Shown here in pieces: positions 1-9,500 of a stretch of 64,000 nt of DNA. The notes beneath the pieces are model-generated. The model was not told where the DNA came from, ran no database searches, and saw only the letters and a list, made by a program, of their open reading frames with translations. The position numbers were made by a program, and so were the translations under genes. Numbering within the stretch: the stretch's first letter is position 1; the number at the start of each line of letters is the position of its first letter. The DNA comes from Erythroxylum novogranatense. Lineage: Eukaryota; Streptophyta; Magnoliopsida; Malpighiales; Erythroxylaceae. The stretch lies in contig CM057232.1 of assembly GCA_029891385.1 (NCBI GenBank), positions 70,705,824 through 70,769,823 on the forward strand, written 5' to 3'.

Positions 1-949
1 CATAAAGAGTGCTGTCAGTAAAAAGAGGAAAGGTTGAAAACAATCTAAGAGGGGAGGCGGTGCTCCTATATCAGAGAGGAGTGCTAGGACTTTCCCTGCA
101 CAGTCTAAGGAGAAGAGCAATGGAGCAAGCAGGCCTAGATAAATGAAAATGTCTCGCATCAAGCTTCAACGGCTGGAGGCAGCAGGAGGGGAGACGGTGA
201 TAAGCCACTTATTCCTAAATGTGATCACTGCAGAAAATTTCACAAAGGAGAATGATACCGACTGACTGGAGCATGCTTCAATTGTGGGGAGAAAGGACAT
301 AGGGCAAGAGAGTGCCCTCAGAATCCAAGAAATAAAAGGAGTCAGATGCAAGCTCCAAAGAGGACTGAGACAGTGGGACACAGGACAGTAACAGAAGTGG
401 GTAGTAGAAGTTATGACGCAAAGAGGAAAGTGAACCCTCCAGGGAGACCTAGGGGATAAGTACCAGCTAGAGTGTTTGCTATGACAAAGGAGGACGCAGA
501 GACAAACCCAGAAGTCGTAACCGGTATGATTAAACTATTTGATGAAAAAGTTATTATTTTGATTGATCCGGGTTCTACTCATTCATTTGTGTCATTGAGT
601 ATAACTGTGAATGATAGAGATTTGAACCCATTAGATACTCCTCTGATAGTGAGTACTCCAATCGGCCAGTACATTGTTATTAGTCAAGTATCTAGAGACT
701 GTGAGATGTATATTAGAGAGGAAAAATTAGTGGTGGATCTAATGTCATTAAGGATGGGAGGATTAGACGTGATTTTGGGAATGGACACCTTAGAGAAATA
801 TAATGCTAACTTGGATTGCAAACAGGATATCATGGAGTTTGAATTTTGCAATGGTAGAAAGGTGGTGTTTATGGGAGACAGAAAGGTGAGACCGACTAGA
901 ATGGTTTCGGCTTTAATAGCAGAAAAAGGTGAGACCGACTAGAATGGTT
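1..949 (+). mobile_element. Ty3/gypsy fragment: gag C-terminus and protease
   Basis: Relic of a Ty3/gypsy polyprotein entering from the left edge. A gag zinc-knuckle region lies at about 219-319, with a His/Cys-rich lead-in and the CX2CX4HX4C knuckle CFNCGEKGHRAREC. One lead-in Cys codon is now TGA. A TAA stop (457-459) sits between gag and protease. The protease reading frame is open from 472 to 942 and carries the retropepsin centre [12 protein letters not shown], followed by [13 protein letters not shown]. The DPG form of the D-x-G motif is common in plant gypsy proteases, so it is not by itself a loss. Sequence and order closely resemble the protease of the element at 32221-45520, so both belong to the same broad chromovirus group. 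No RT follows; the fragment ends at a junction with a minus-strand element near 950. Confidence 0.88.
882..949. repeat. 25-bp direct duplication at element junction
   Basis: The 25 bases at 882-906 recur exactly at 925-949, 43 bases further on, exactly where the plus-strand gypsy fragment ends and the minus-strand Tat-like element begins. The second copy looks like filler DNA copied from nearby sequence during end joining. Confidence 0.8.
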
Positions 950-2067
950 CCGGCCAGTAGAATTGGATCACATCCGCTTTCCTCAAGATTTTGAAAAATG
1001 GGAGGCACTTGTCCCCTGTCCTGGAGACGAATCTGCTCAAAGAAACTATCCGCCCGGTCAGTATCTGAACATCTTTCAAGCACCGCGGCGAGGGCATTTG
1101 GACGATAACTTCGATCTTTTCTGGATTAGCTTCGATCCCTCGCTGAGTAATCATAAACCCTAGGAATTTTCCAGATGTCACACCAAAGACGCATTTTTCC
1201 AGGTTCAGCTTCATCTGAAACTTATTAAGGGTCTGGAAGACTTCTTTGAGATCTTCCACGTGCTCAGCGGCCGTCTTACTTTTGACGATCATGTCATCCT
1301 CATAGGCCTCAACTGATCGACCAATCTCTTTTTTGAAAACTTCCGTGACGAGCCACTGATAGGTGGCCCCCGCATTCTTCAAGCCGAACGACATTACTTG
1401 GTAGCAATATGTGCCTTGGTCAGTTATAAAGGTAGTCTTCTCCTCGTCTTCGAGAATCATTTGAATCTGATGGTAGCCCGAGAAGGCATCCAAGAAGCTG
1501 AAGAGTTCATGCCCTGACGTGGAGTCTACCAGTTGATCGATTTTGGGCAAAGGGAAACTGTCCTTTGGGCATGCTTTGTTTAAATTGGTGAAGTCAATGC
1601 ACATTCTCCATTTTCCGTTTTTCTTCTTCACGAGTACAACATTTGTCAGCCATTCGGGGTATTTGACTTCCCGAATGAACCCAGCGTTAAGTAGTTTTTC
1701 TACTTCCTTCTCAATCACTTCTTGTCTTTTTTTACTTTGCCATCGCTTCTTCTGTCTAACTGGCTTGCAATCTTTCGAATACCGAGAGAATGTGATGCGA
1801 CCGATCGAGAAATTTCAGGCATATCGCTTGGTACCCAGGCGAAGACCGATCTGTTTTCTATCAAGCAATCCGTGATTTTTTTGACTAGGCCCTTCTGAAG
1901 CTCGGAACCTAGATTTGTGAACTTGGATCGGTCTGTTTCATCCAATACGACCTGCTGCGTTTCTTCTACGGGGTTCATCCTCTCCGTTTCTTCATCGACT
2001 CTCACGTCAAGAGAGCTCGTCAGGACTACCGCCTCGTCTAGAGTCCTTGTTTTCGCTAAGTAGCATT
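950..2067 (-). pseudogene. Gypsy reverse transcriptase fragment
   Basis: Minus-strand RT of the Tat-like element in two overlapping frames (about 2005-1715 and 1718-939), so at least one frameshift lies near 1715. Visible motifs are VVLVKKKNGKWRMCIDF, the LDAFSGYHQIQM block and AYEDDMIVKSK. The usual Y-V-D-D box reads YEDD here, a substitution next to the catalytic Asp pair that would probably harm activity. It ends in a stop at the junction with the gypsy fragment, so the thumb and RNase H are missing. Confidence 0.88.
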
Positions 2068-2372
2068 TGTTGGACCAATGGTGGTTGACAAATTAAATCC
2101 CACTTATGTTTTGATAATAATAAAATGTATAGAATTGGTTAAGAAATTGTTTCAGGTATTTTGGGATTGATATTCAATAAAAGAATTGTGCAAATCAAGA
2201 TAGCATTAATCTTTGATGGGAAAGAGATTAATCATTGTGGAATCAAGATGAAAATTACCTTAAATGTGCAAGAGATATTCAAGGATGAAGATTATGGATA
2301 AGGAACTTCAAAAGATATGTATCCCAACAATTAAAGATCAAGTTTTCATGTAATATAATCGTTGAAGCCAAC

Positions 2373-2620
2373 ATAAGTTGACTAGCACATCATAAGTCGA
2401 CTTATATATCAAGTGAGAACAACAAAAGTCGACTAGAACATTATAAGTCGACAAATATATGAAGATCTGTCAACACAAGTCGACTAATAGTCCATAAGTC
2501 GACTTATCGAAGGACACAAGTCGACTTACACAGCATAAGTCGACTTATTGAAGAGCGGAGATGAAATTTTACGTAAGTCGTTGACACAAGTCGACTTATA
2601 CACTCAACAAGTCGACTTAT
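2373..2620. repeat. Irregular array of GTCGAC palindromes in LTR
   Basis: About ten copies of a short motif built on the palindrome AAGTCGACTTAT, alternating between forms reading AAGTCGACTA and ATAAGTCGACTTAT, spaced about 20-35 bases apart in the U3 part of the solo LTR. Dyads of this type may bind proteins or fold; function is not shown. Confidence 0.75.
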
Positions 2621-2924
2621 GAGTACAGCGAACAGACTTTGATGAAGTCAATTAGACACAAATGGAAAGGAAGATATTAAGGAACGGTCATATCAATTAT
2701 ACAACGGCTAGAATGGCTTTAAACAACTATTTTCTTCAAGTATAAAGAGTGGATGATTGATGAAGAGTGGACGGATGTTCTACAAGTGAAAATACTCTTC
2801 TATTGCTACAAAATTGCTCATTATTGTTCTTATCTTGTCACACCATTGTATTGAGCTTTGTTCTTCAATCTTTATATTATTTCTCTTACAATTTGAGTGA
2901 CTAGTGAAAAGTCACTTGTGAGAT

Positions 2925-3122
2925 AGGATTTGTGCCGGAAGACAAATCATTTGTAAAGATAGCTTGAGCCGAAAATCAAGTAGTTTTGGTAGGATTTGTG
3001 TCGAAAGACAAATCATTTGTAAAGGTAGCTTGAGTCGGAATTCAAGTGGTGTTGGTAGGATTTATGCCGGAAGACAAATCATTTGTAAAGGTAGCTTGAG
3101 CCGGAAATCAAGCGGTATTGTA
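2925..3122. repeat. Three 66-bp tandem repeats in LTR
   Basis: Units start at 2925, 2991 and 3057 (AGGATTTGTGCCGGAAGAC type) with an exact 66-base period and a few substitutions. Since 66 is a multiple of three, the array leaves a chance open frame that should not be taken as a gene. Confidence 0.85.
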
Positions 3123-3363
3123 AGAGTTCACACTAAACTAAAAAATGTGCAGTAAAGTGGTTTGCCAAATCCTAAGTGAGAGCTTAGGTAGAGGACGTAG
3201 GTCTTAGCACCGAACCTCTATAAAAATAGTGTTTGCTCTTCTTCCCTACTCTTTTATACTTAGATTTGATTGAATTGTTTTTGTGTGAATTAACTTCTGA
3301 TTTTATTGTAGAAAATTACAAAAAGCTTAAAGATCTATTCAACCCCCTTCTAGATCGCTTACA

Positions 3364-3822
3364 ACATTCCCTAGCGATTCTCTACTGACCCCTGACAACA
3401 CCGATTCTATGGGGTGTTGGAAACTTCATTGCTTGGTAGTAGGTGGAGACGACCGCTCTGAGGGCGTTTTGAGTGGCTCGACCTATTATCGCATTGTATG
3501 CCCCGCCAAACTTCACAACGAGAAACTCAACGTCCTTCTTTATCTAACACGGCTTTTGTCCGAATTTTACTTTCAAAAAGACTCGGGCGAATGGGTAGAC
3601 TGATGCTCCAGTTACCCCTTTGATAGGTCCTTCTATAGGCAGTAGTCGATCATCTGGTATCTCCATCTGCTTGAAGGCATCATAATACAATAGGTCGACC
3701 GAGCTGCCCGTATCGATCATTACCCGCTTCACCTCGTTGCCGTCCATGTTCAGATTTACCACGAGTGCGTCATCATGAGGACAACTAACACCATCAAGGT
3801 CAGATTCGTCGAACGGTATCAT
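3364..3822 (-). pseudogene. Gypsy retropepsin domain (Tat-like element)
   Basis: Minus-strand aspartic protease of the Tat-like relic. The catalytic triad D-T-G is intact in VMIDTGSSVDLLYYDAF (residues 37-39 of the open stretch starting at 3822). Downstream the frame continues towards RT, with a stop near 3389-3391, and is then cut by the copia solo LTR; the codons resume on the far side at 2067. Confidence 0.82.
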
Positions 3823-4073
3823 CCCATCGTTCTGCCTCTTTCTCTTGGCCGATAAGTCTTCATCGACCTGCCTGGCATACCTCTTTCTTCCTTTAACAGT
3901 GGACCCCCTACTGCATTTCCACCAAAAATCATGTTAATGACCCTAACCGGTCGGTCATCTTGTTGTCCAGTGTTTCTGTCGCCTCTTGCCCTGGACTGTC
4001 CTCTCGCTTCGTGTCGACCGCCAGTATTCGCATTCTGCCTCCCTCCATCATTCCTATCGTTTCGCCTCCAAGG

Positions 4074-5489
4074 CTATCGCCAGTTGTCGGGCCGACTGGT
4101 CTTATGTTCATTATCTCGATCGGCATTTTGTCCGTGTTTCAAAAATCGACCCAGCCTTCCCCTTTGGATAAGGAATTCGATTTCTCTTTTCAAGTGCCAG
4201 CAATCTTCCGTGTCATGACCGATGTCTTTGTGGAAACGACAGTATAAATCCGGGTCCCTATTCTTGGAGGAAGTCTTCAACTTATTGGGTTCTCGGAGGG
4301 GTTCCCCATTCGCTCTCATGGCCGCTTGTGTAAACCATCTGCTCTGTCATTTGGCGAACAATCATCCGCCCTACGCTTCGTATTTTTCAGCACTTCTTCG
4401 AGCTGGATATACTTATCTGCCCTGTTTCTTATTTCCTGGATAGATCGGGGCTGATCGAGGGACAATGACTTTTTGAACTCCCCATCCCTCGTGTTGCTCA
4501 TAAGTGTAGCCAACATGGACGAGCAAGTGAGGTCGGAGACTTCAACAGCTTCATTATTAAACCGAGTGATGAACTCCCGCAAGCTTTCGTTCCTTCCTTG
4601 GGTTAACTGCATCACTTCCAAAGCGATCTTTTGCGGGCGTTTACTTGTGGCGAAATGGTTGGGGAATAACGATTTGAAGTCCTCAAAACAAGTGATACAA
4701 CTCGGAGGTAAACTATTGAACCATCGTCGAGCTCCTTCTTGAAAGGCTGTGCAAAAAGCCTTGCATTGAATGGCATCAGGGACGTAATGTAGATTTATGA
4801 TCGACTAGAAGTGTTGCAGATAGTTTAGGGGATCGGTCTTTCCAGTGTACTTTTCAGGCGTCGGTATTTTGGTGCTGACCGCTGGGAGGCTATCCAAGAT
4901 CGTCGGGGTGAAGGGAGAGCTATATTGAGCTGTTGGACGATCCGGCCGGAAACTCATGGCCGCATTGATCCGATCGTCCACGATTTTTCTAGGGTTTCAA
5001 CAGGATGACGATCGGTCATCATACCAATCTGCCGTGCGAACGGCTGCTGTTGTTCCGGCTGAGACTGTAAAATCTGAAGAATCAACAGATCAGCCGCTTC
5101 TTCGATCTGTTTTCGGGTGAGGGAGGTATGCACATGCGCAGGAGGATTTGCATCTAGGGGGTGTTGGAAGTTCGGATGCGTATTGGTTTCAACATTATCC
5201 TCCAAGGCTACGCTCTGTTCTTCTTGATTCGAGTTCTGAGATTGTGGTTGATCATTCGGGTGCGAAGACTGTGTACGGGAGTCATGGTGTGTCAATGGGA
5301 GAGTGGCAGGCACTGCAAACCCATCCGCTGTAGCGCCAAAGCCGCGACGGCGGCTATATCAGGGTTGACTGCTGCCGCCTGATTGATCTGCGTGTTTCTG
5401 GACGTGGTGTCCTGATGTCGGGCTCCACGGTGGGCGTCAATTGGTTCTGCCTGATTTTGATGGGGCTGAACGTTGCTGTTTGGATTCAT
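4074..5489 (-). pseudogene. Gypsy gag, Tat-like, fragmented
   Basis: Gag of the Tat-like relic, spread over several minus-strand frames: a low-complexity Asn/Gln-rich N-terminus (from 5489), the conserved retrotransposon gag domain (4621-4316, with LREFITRFNNEAVEV) and a zinc-knuckle-like CX3HX4HX4C motif, CRFHKDIGHDTEDCWHLK (about 4250-4200). Frame changes separate these pieces, so no intact protein is possible. Its order just upstream of protease matches the gypsy plan. Confidence 0.82.
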
Positions 5490-5891
5490 GAGATTATCGC
5501 CTTGAATGAGTGAATACCTACAAAACAGAACAAGGCACGCTGGGGGTTGATATCCGGCAGGCCCCTCCGACGCTCAAGTTAGTCTTTTTGGTGAGGGTTT
5601 GATAGCTATGAACAAAGAAGCTAGGGTTCTGATCACGTACCCGTATCATGACAGAGTTATACTTTATATATGAGATAGATGTTAGGTTTTAGTCTTTACG
5701 TATGCATGAGAGATTTCTACCTGCGAGTGGGCCGTGGATGCGAGGAATAGGGCTAGGGCTTAGCATAGTCGATAGGAATTAGGTTAATCTTTGCGGGGTG
5801 GATCGATTAATCCATGAGTCATTTTGAGTGAGTTTGAGCCTAACACGACCGACCCAACCATTTTTATATATATATATATATCAAACAAACA

Positions 5892-6009
5892 CCATATTAA
5901 AGGGGACTTTGGTATAATTTTCCATCAATTAATTAGTCGATATATACATATGTATATTTGAAACAATTAATTAATCAAAATACGCAAATTAAAGTCCCCT
6001 TTAATATGG
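5892..6009. repeat. Perfect 19-bp inverted repeat, fold-back
   Basis: The 19 bases CCATATTAAAGGGGACTTT at 5892-5910 are exactly inverted at 5991-6009, around an 80-bp AT-rich core. A (TA)n run precedes it (about 5866-5880). It may be a tiny fold-back MITE; I cannot define a target duplication. It lies about 350 bp upstream of the SPS TATA box. Confidence 0.75.
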
Positions 6010-6356
6010 CATTGGTAGCTGGCACAATGCAACCGGCGTTCAGTATAGAACCAAAATAAGAAAGACATTTTAAGCGATATTGAAGTCTAGTGCGGAGTGG
6101 CAAGTAGACGTACAGGAACAGAAACCCCATAACATTGGGTCTATGTGGCTTCCATTCATTTGAACACAACAGCTAACGCAAACGTACTTGATTTTGAACC
6201 ACAGATGAAAGAGGGTGGTACATTGCTCTTCTTACATAAGCCTCTGTCCTAGTCCTGAAACATAACTTCGGCCTCTCAACTGATAAGAAACAAGAGAAGA
6301 AATGAAATCCTATGTGGACCTCTTGGATCCACTCAATGCAAACAACCGCTTGCGCT

Positions 6357-6370
6357 CTCTATAAAAAGAG
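6357..6370 (+). promoter_or_regulatory. Likely TATA box of the SPS gene
   Basis: CTCTATAAAAAGAG is a good plant TATA element about 200 bp upstream of the SPS start codon. A start of transcription about 30 bp downstream would give a 5' leader of about 170 bases. Inferred from position and sequence only. Confidence 0.55.
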
Positions 6371-6453
6371 AAAAACACCACTCATTGCCCCCATTTGACA
6401 TCCTTTTGGATTCTAGCAAAATTTCGTTCAGGTTTATCTATTAATTTCTCCTC

Positions 6454-6480
6454 ATGGTTGTTTGGCTTATAGGAAGTTGA
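6454..6480 (+). promoter_or_regulatory. Short upstream ORF in SPS leader
   Basis: ATG at 6454 opens an eight-codon frame ending in TGA at 6478-6480, 80 bases before the SPS start codon. If the leader begins near the predicted TATA box, this uORF would be transcribed and could lower translation. No evidence beyond position. Confidence 0.4.
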
Positions 6481-6560
6481 ACTGCTTTCAGCATCTCTTT
6501 GTCCATATATCTGGGTATTTTCATTATTACGTGGTTTTTGCTTTCTTGGTGTTGCTGAGA

Positions 6561-9500
6561 ATGATGTCAATGACATGCCATGGTCTGGATTTTGGAAAGA
6601 CTCTGCGTGACTTGGGGGCTTGTGCTTGCTCTTCGAATACCTACGTCGATAGGTATACCGTCAAGACTTCTGCTAAGCGGGTTTTTAGGAGCTGTATTAG
6701 AGACTATGGAGCCAGAAGTTTGGTTTATTGCCGCCGAGAAACATCCAGTTGTCGAGTCTCTTCTACAAGGACACCTGATACTCTACTTAATGGTAGTTCT
6801 ATGGCTAAATGATTCTTCACTTTTTTTTTTCATTGCTTTTCTTTATATTTAAGTACTTCTCATATCATTAGCTTACATATTTGCTGTTGGGGAAATTGTT
6901 TTTGGACAGCAAACTTAACTATCTAACTCTGTTGGTTACGTATGTAATGCTTAATTACTTCACAACATTTATTTATATATTTTATTTCCTTATACTGTTT
7001 ATGTTTTCTGTGCCACCATGTATCTGTTTGTTAGTGTTGTCCATGTTTGATAGCAGCATGGTTGTAATTGCAAACTGTAATATAGTTCGCAAGCTTGCTT
7101 TTACCTCATTAAACCCAATGTATTGAATAGTAGAAGTGATTTGCTCCAGCCTGTCTGTTACGTGAAAATTTTGGGTCTTAACTTTAACTTTTAGCAATGA
7201 ATACAGGACTTGTTCAAAGCCCCTCAGAAGTGTTGGATCTGAATAAAGGGAGAAAAAGTACAACTTCGTTGAAGAACATGTTTGAAGCTGTAGCTGATGA
7301 TCTTCTTGCTCTTAACCAAAATCTCCAGTCGGTGGGTATCCATTTTTTGTAGTGATGTTTCTGTTAATAGCTACTCTTACTTACATTGTGGCGGACTTGT
7401 TATTAGTATGACTTCCAGTCATGTTAGTGCATATTAATATTTTGGATTGTATACTTACACTGTGGCGGATTTGTTATTAATATGACTTCCAGTCAAGTTA
7501 GTTCGTATTAATATTTTGGATTGTATTAACTCATAAGCCAGCAGAAAAAAAGGTTTGCTTCCTTTAAAAATTGTTCATTGAGAACAAAATACATGGGTTA
7601 CTGTTACTCTTCTTGTAAGAAAAATGCTTCATCACTGTAACAAGGGTGGGTTGTTGTTAGGGATCTGTGCGGGTAGGGAACAAATTGTGTTTTACTACTA
7701 TTTCTACATGACAGTAAAAAGGAGTGCATAGAGAAGATATGACCCACTGCCTGCTATGTCCCTAAGCAAGTAATTAATGAAAAGAAATTGATGCAGCAAT
7801 GAAATCAGTGTATGTGGTTGGAGCCTCATATTGAAGAATTTGCAATAGTTACCTGTTATAGAAAAATTAGGTTGCTATGATGTCTTGGATGGTGATTACA
7901 TCTATAACTTTGACACAGGAGTGCTAATCCATTATGCTTTCTGTTTTCCTAGAAGACATTTTATTTGTGTTTCTCATCTTATCTGTTTGATAACCTAGAA
8001 TTTTGTCATTCATAGAGCCACTGGTGAGGTCCTCTTTAATTATTTGACACATTTTAGATTTTCTTTTTACTTACTCAACTTTGGTTGAAAAGATTCACGG
8101 TAATTACTTAATTAACAACAGTCTCCTCATTCTCCTCCCGAACAACATTTGGAACAAGATCACCAAGAAGCACAGGCATCACCTCTTCTTCTAAAGGCTT
8201 TCTTAACTACTCTCCTTGTCTATAAAAGGATTGTGTCTGGATAGCTGATGGGTCATTAGCTCCTATTTCTGGGACAGGTTCCATTGTCTGTACTCCAAAT
8301 CTTAAATTGTCTTCTGATCTTCATATTCCTCAATTTCCTGTCAATCTTTTATCTGTCGGTGCTATCACCCTCCATCTAGGAAGTTTTATGTCAGTATGGA
8401 TGTTACCTTTTGGGAGTCTGAACCTTACTTTGGCACTACCCAATCACCTCTTCAGGGGGAGAGTAGTGAAGAAGAGGTGATGCCTGTGGTTCTTGGTGAT
8501 CTTGTTCCAAATGTTGTTCAGGAGGAGAATGAGGAGACTGTTGTTAATTAATTACTCAACTTTTTCAATCTGCACACTTCACTGAATTATTGGACACAAT
8601 TGTAGTTAATTAGGTGCTAGATGAATTAAGGGAGATCAACGCAGTTCAATTCAATGTCACACCTTGCTATTGCACCCGGTATTCCATTTTTGTATATTAT
8701 AAGCAGTTTTAACTCTTTCAACTTTACTGTTATGTCTAACTGAATAATTCCATGCTTTATTTTGAATGAACCCGATGAAAGTGCTCTTTAGGTTGTTGGT
8801 GCAGAGAATCCAGTTTTGATGTCTGCAGCTGAGCAGATATTTAGTGCTGGTGGTAAAAGAATGCGGCCGGCTTTGGTTTTTCTAGTGTCAAGAGCCACAG
8901 CTGAAATAGTAGGGTTGAAGTAAGTTTCTCCAATATTCATCCCAAAAGTCAAAATGTTGTCAAACGGAAGATTTATGCTGTGGCATGCCATTTCAGGGAG
9001 CTCACTGTCAAGCATCGGCGCTTAGCAGAGATAATCGAAATGATCCATACTGCAAGCTTGATTCATGATGACGTGTTAGATGACAGTAACATGAGAAGAG
9101 GTAGGATTATTTAATGATATTAGCAAACTATTTTTCATTTTCCGATGCTCCAATATTTTTATTTACAGACGCATCCTGAGTATTTTGAATTTCTGGAGTG
9201 CAAGATTTCAAACATCAACACCAGCATAATGTTTGTTCTGCATGCAATTACTGTAAATTTAGTGTGACTGCTGTAAACTTTCTATATACCGTACTTGATT
9301 TGTCTGTTGGTGGGATTTCTCAATGAGGTCAATGGCATTGGTATTTATCATACAGGCTAGGTTAAAGCATCTGGATTCAATGACATGGTTTACTTATGAT
9401 TTATGCATTTGACAGAATAATGACAATGATTAGAATCTAATGCTTTTAAACGAGTTAAATTGTAAGAGCTTGCTGAAGCAACCTTTGACCTAATAAAGTT

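Larger units (their letters stand above)
2068..3363 (+). mobile_element. Copia-type solo LTR
   Basis: A 1,296-bp solo LTR with TG...CA ends (TGTTGGACC... to ...CGCTTACA), flanked by a 5-bp target duplication with one mismatch (gcatt at 2063-2067, acatt at 3364-3368). The 3' part contains ATTCAACCCCCTTCTAG, the usual tail of this kind of Ty1/copia LTR and also present in both full copia elements here. It sits in the Tat-like pol gene: reading frames on both sides meet at the insertion point. It has no internal coding region, so it is most simply the product of LTR-LTR recombination. Confidence 0.85.
950..5830 (-). mobile_element. Tat-like Ty3/gypsy relic, split by a solo LTR
   Basis: Decayed gypsy element read right to left: 5' leader (about 5500-5830, with a GC-rich stretch and an intron-like TTTTGTAG acceptor before gag), gag (5489 down to about 4074), protease (3822 down to 3364) and RT (2067 down to about 950). 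It is truncated inside RT, with no RNase H, integrase or 3' LTR before the junction near 950. The RT wording (FTNLNKACPKDSFPLP, DDMIVKSK) and the CRFHKDIGHDTEDCWHLK knuckle are typical of the Tat/Retand side of plant gypsy. A copia solo LTR (2068-3363) interrupts the coding region between protease and RT. The extent at the right end is a guess: I see no clear LTR terminus. Confidence 0.82.

Noticed and set aside
472..942. DPG instead of DTG/DSG as an inactivating protease change
   Set aside because: DPG is a frequent form in plant gypsy proteases and recurs in the gypsy fragment near 24800; the loss of function comes from stops and truncation.
2373..2620. Regularly spaced short repeats resembling a CRISPR array
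   Set aside because: Spacers are themselves repeats of the same palindrome, spacing is uneven, and the context is a plant copia LTR with target duplication. No cas genes.
2964..3155. Open frame with repeated RQIICKGSLSR units
   Set aside because: Produced by 66-bp tandem repeats (66 is divisible by three) inside a solo LTR; no start context or family.
6462..6812. Longer N-terminus for the first SPS exon
   Set aside because: That frame would need a TTG start; the first ATG in frame is 6561, and plant SPS proteins begin with a very similar MM-TCH sequence there. The frame after 6792 is intron.
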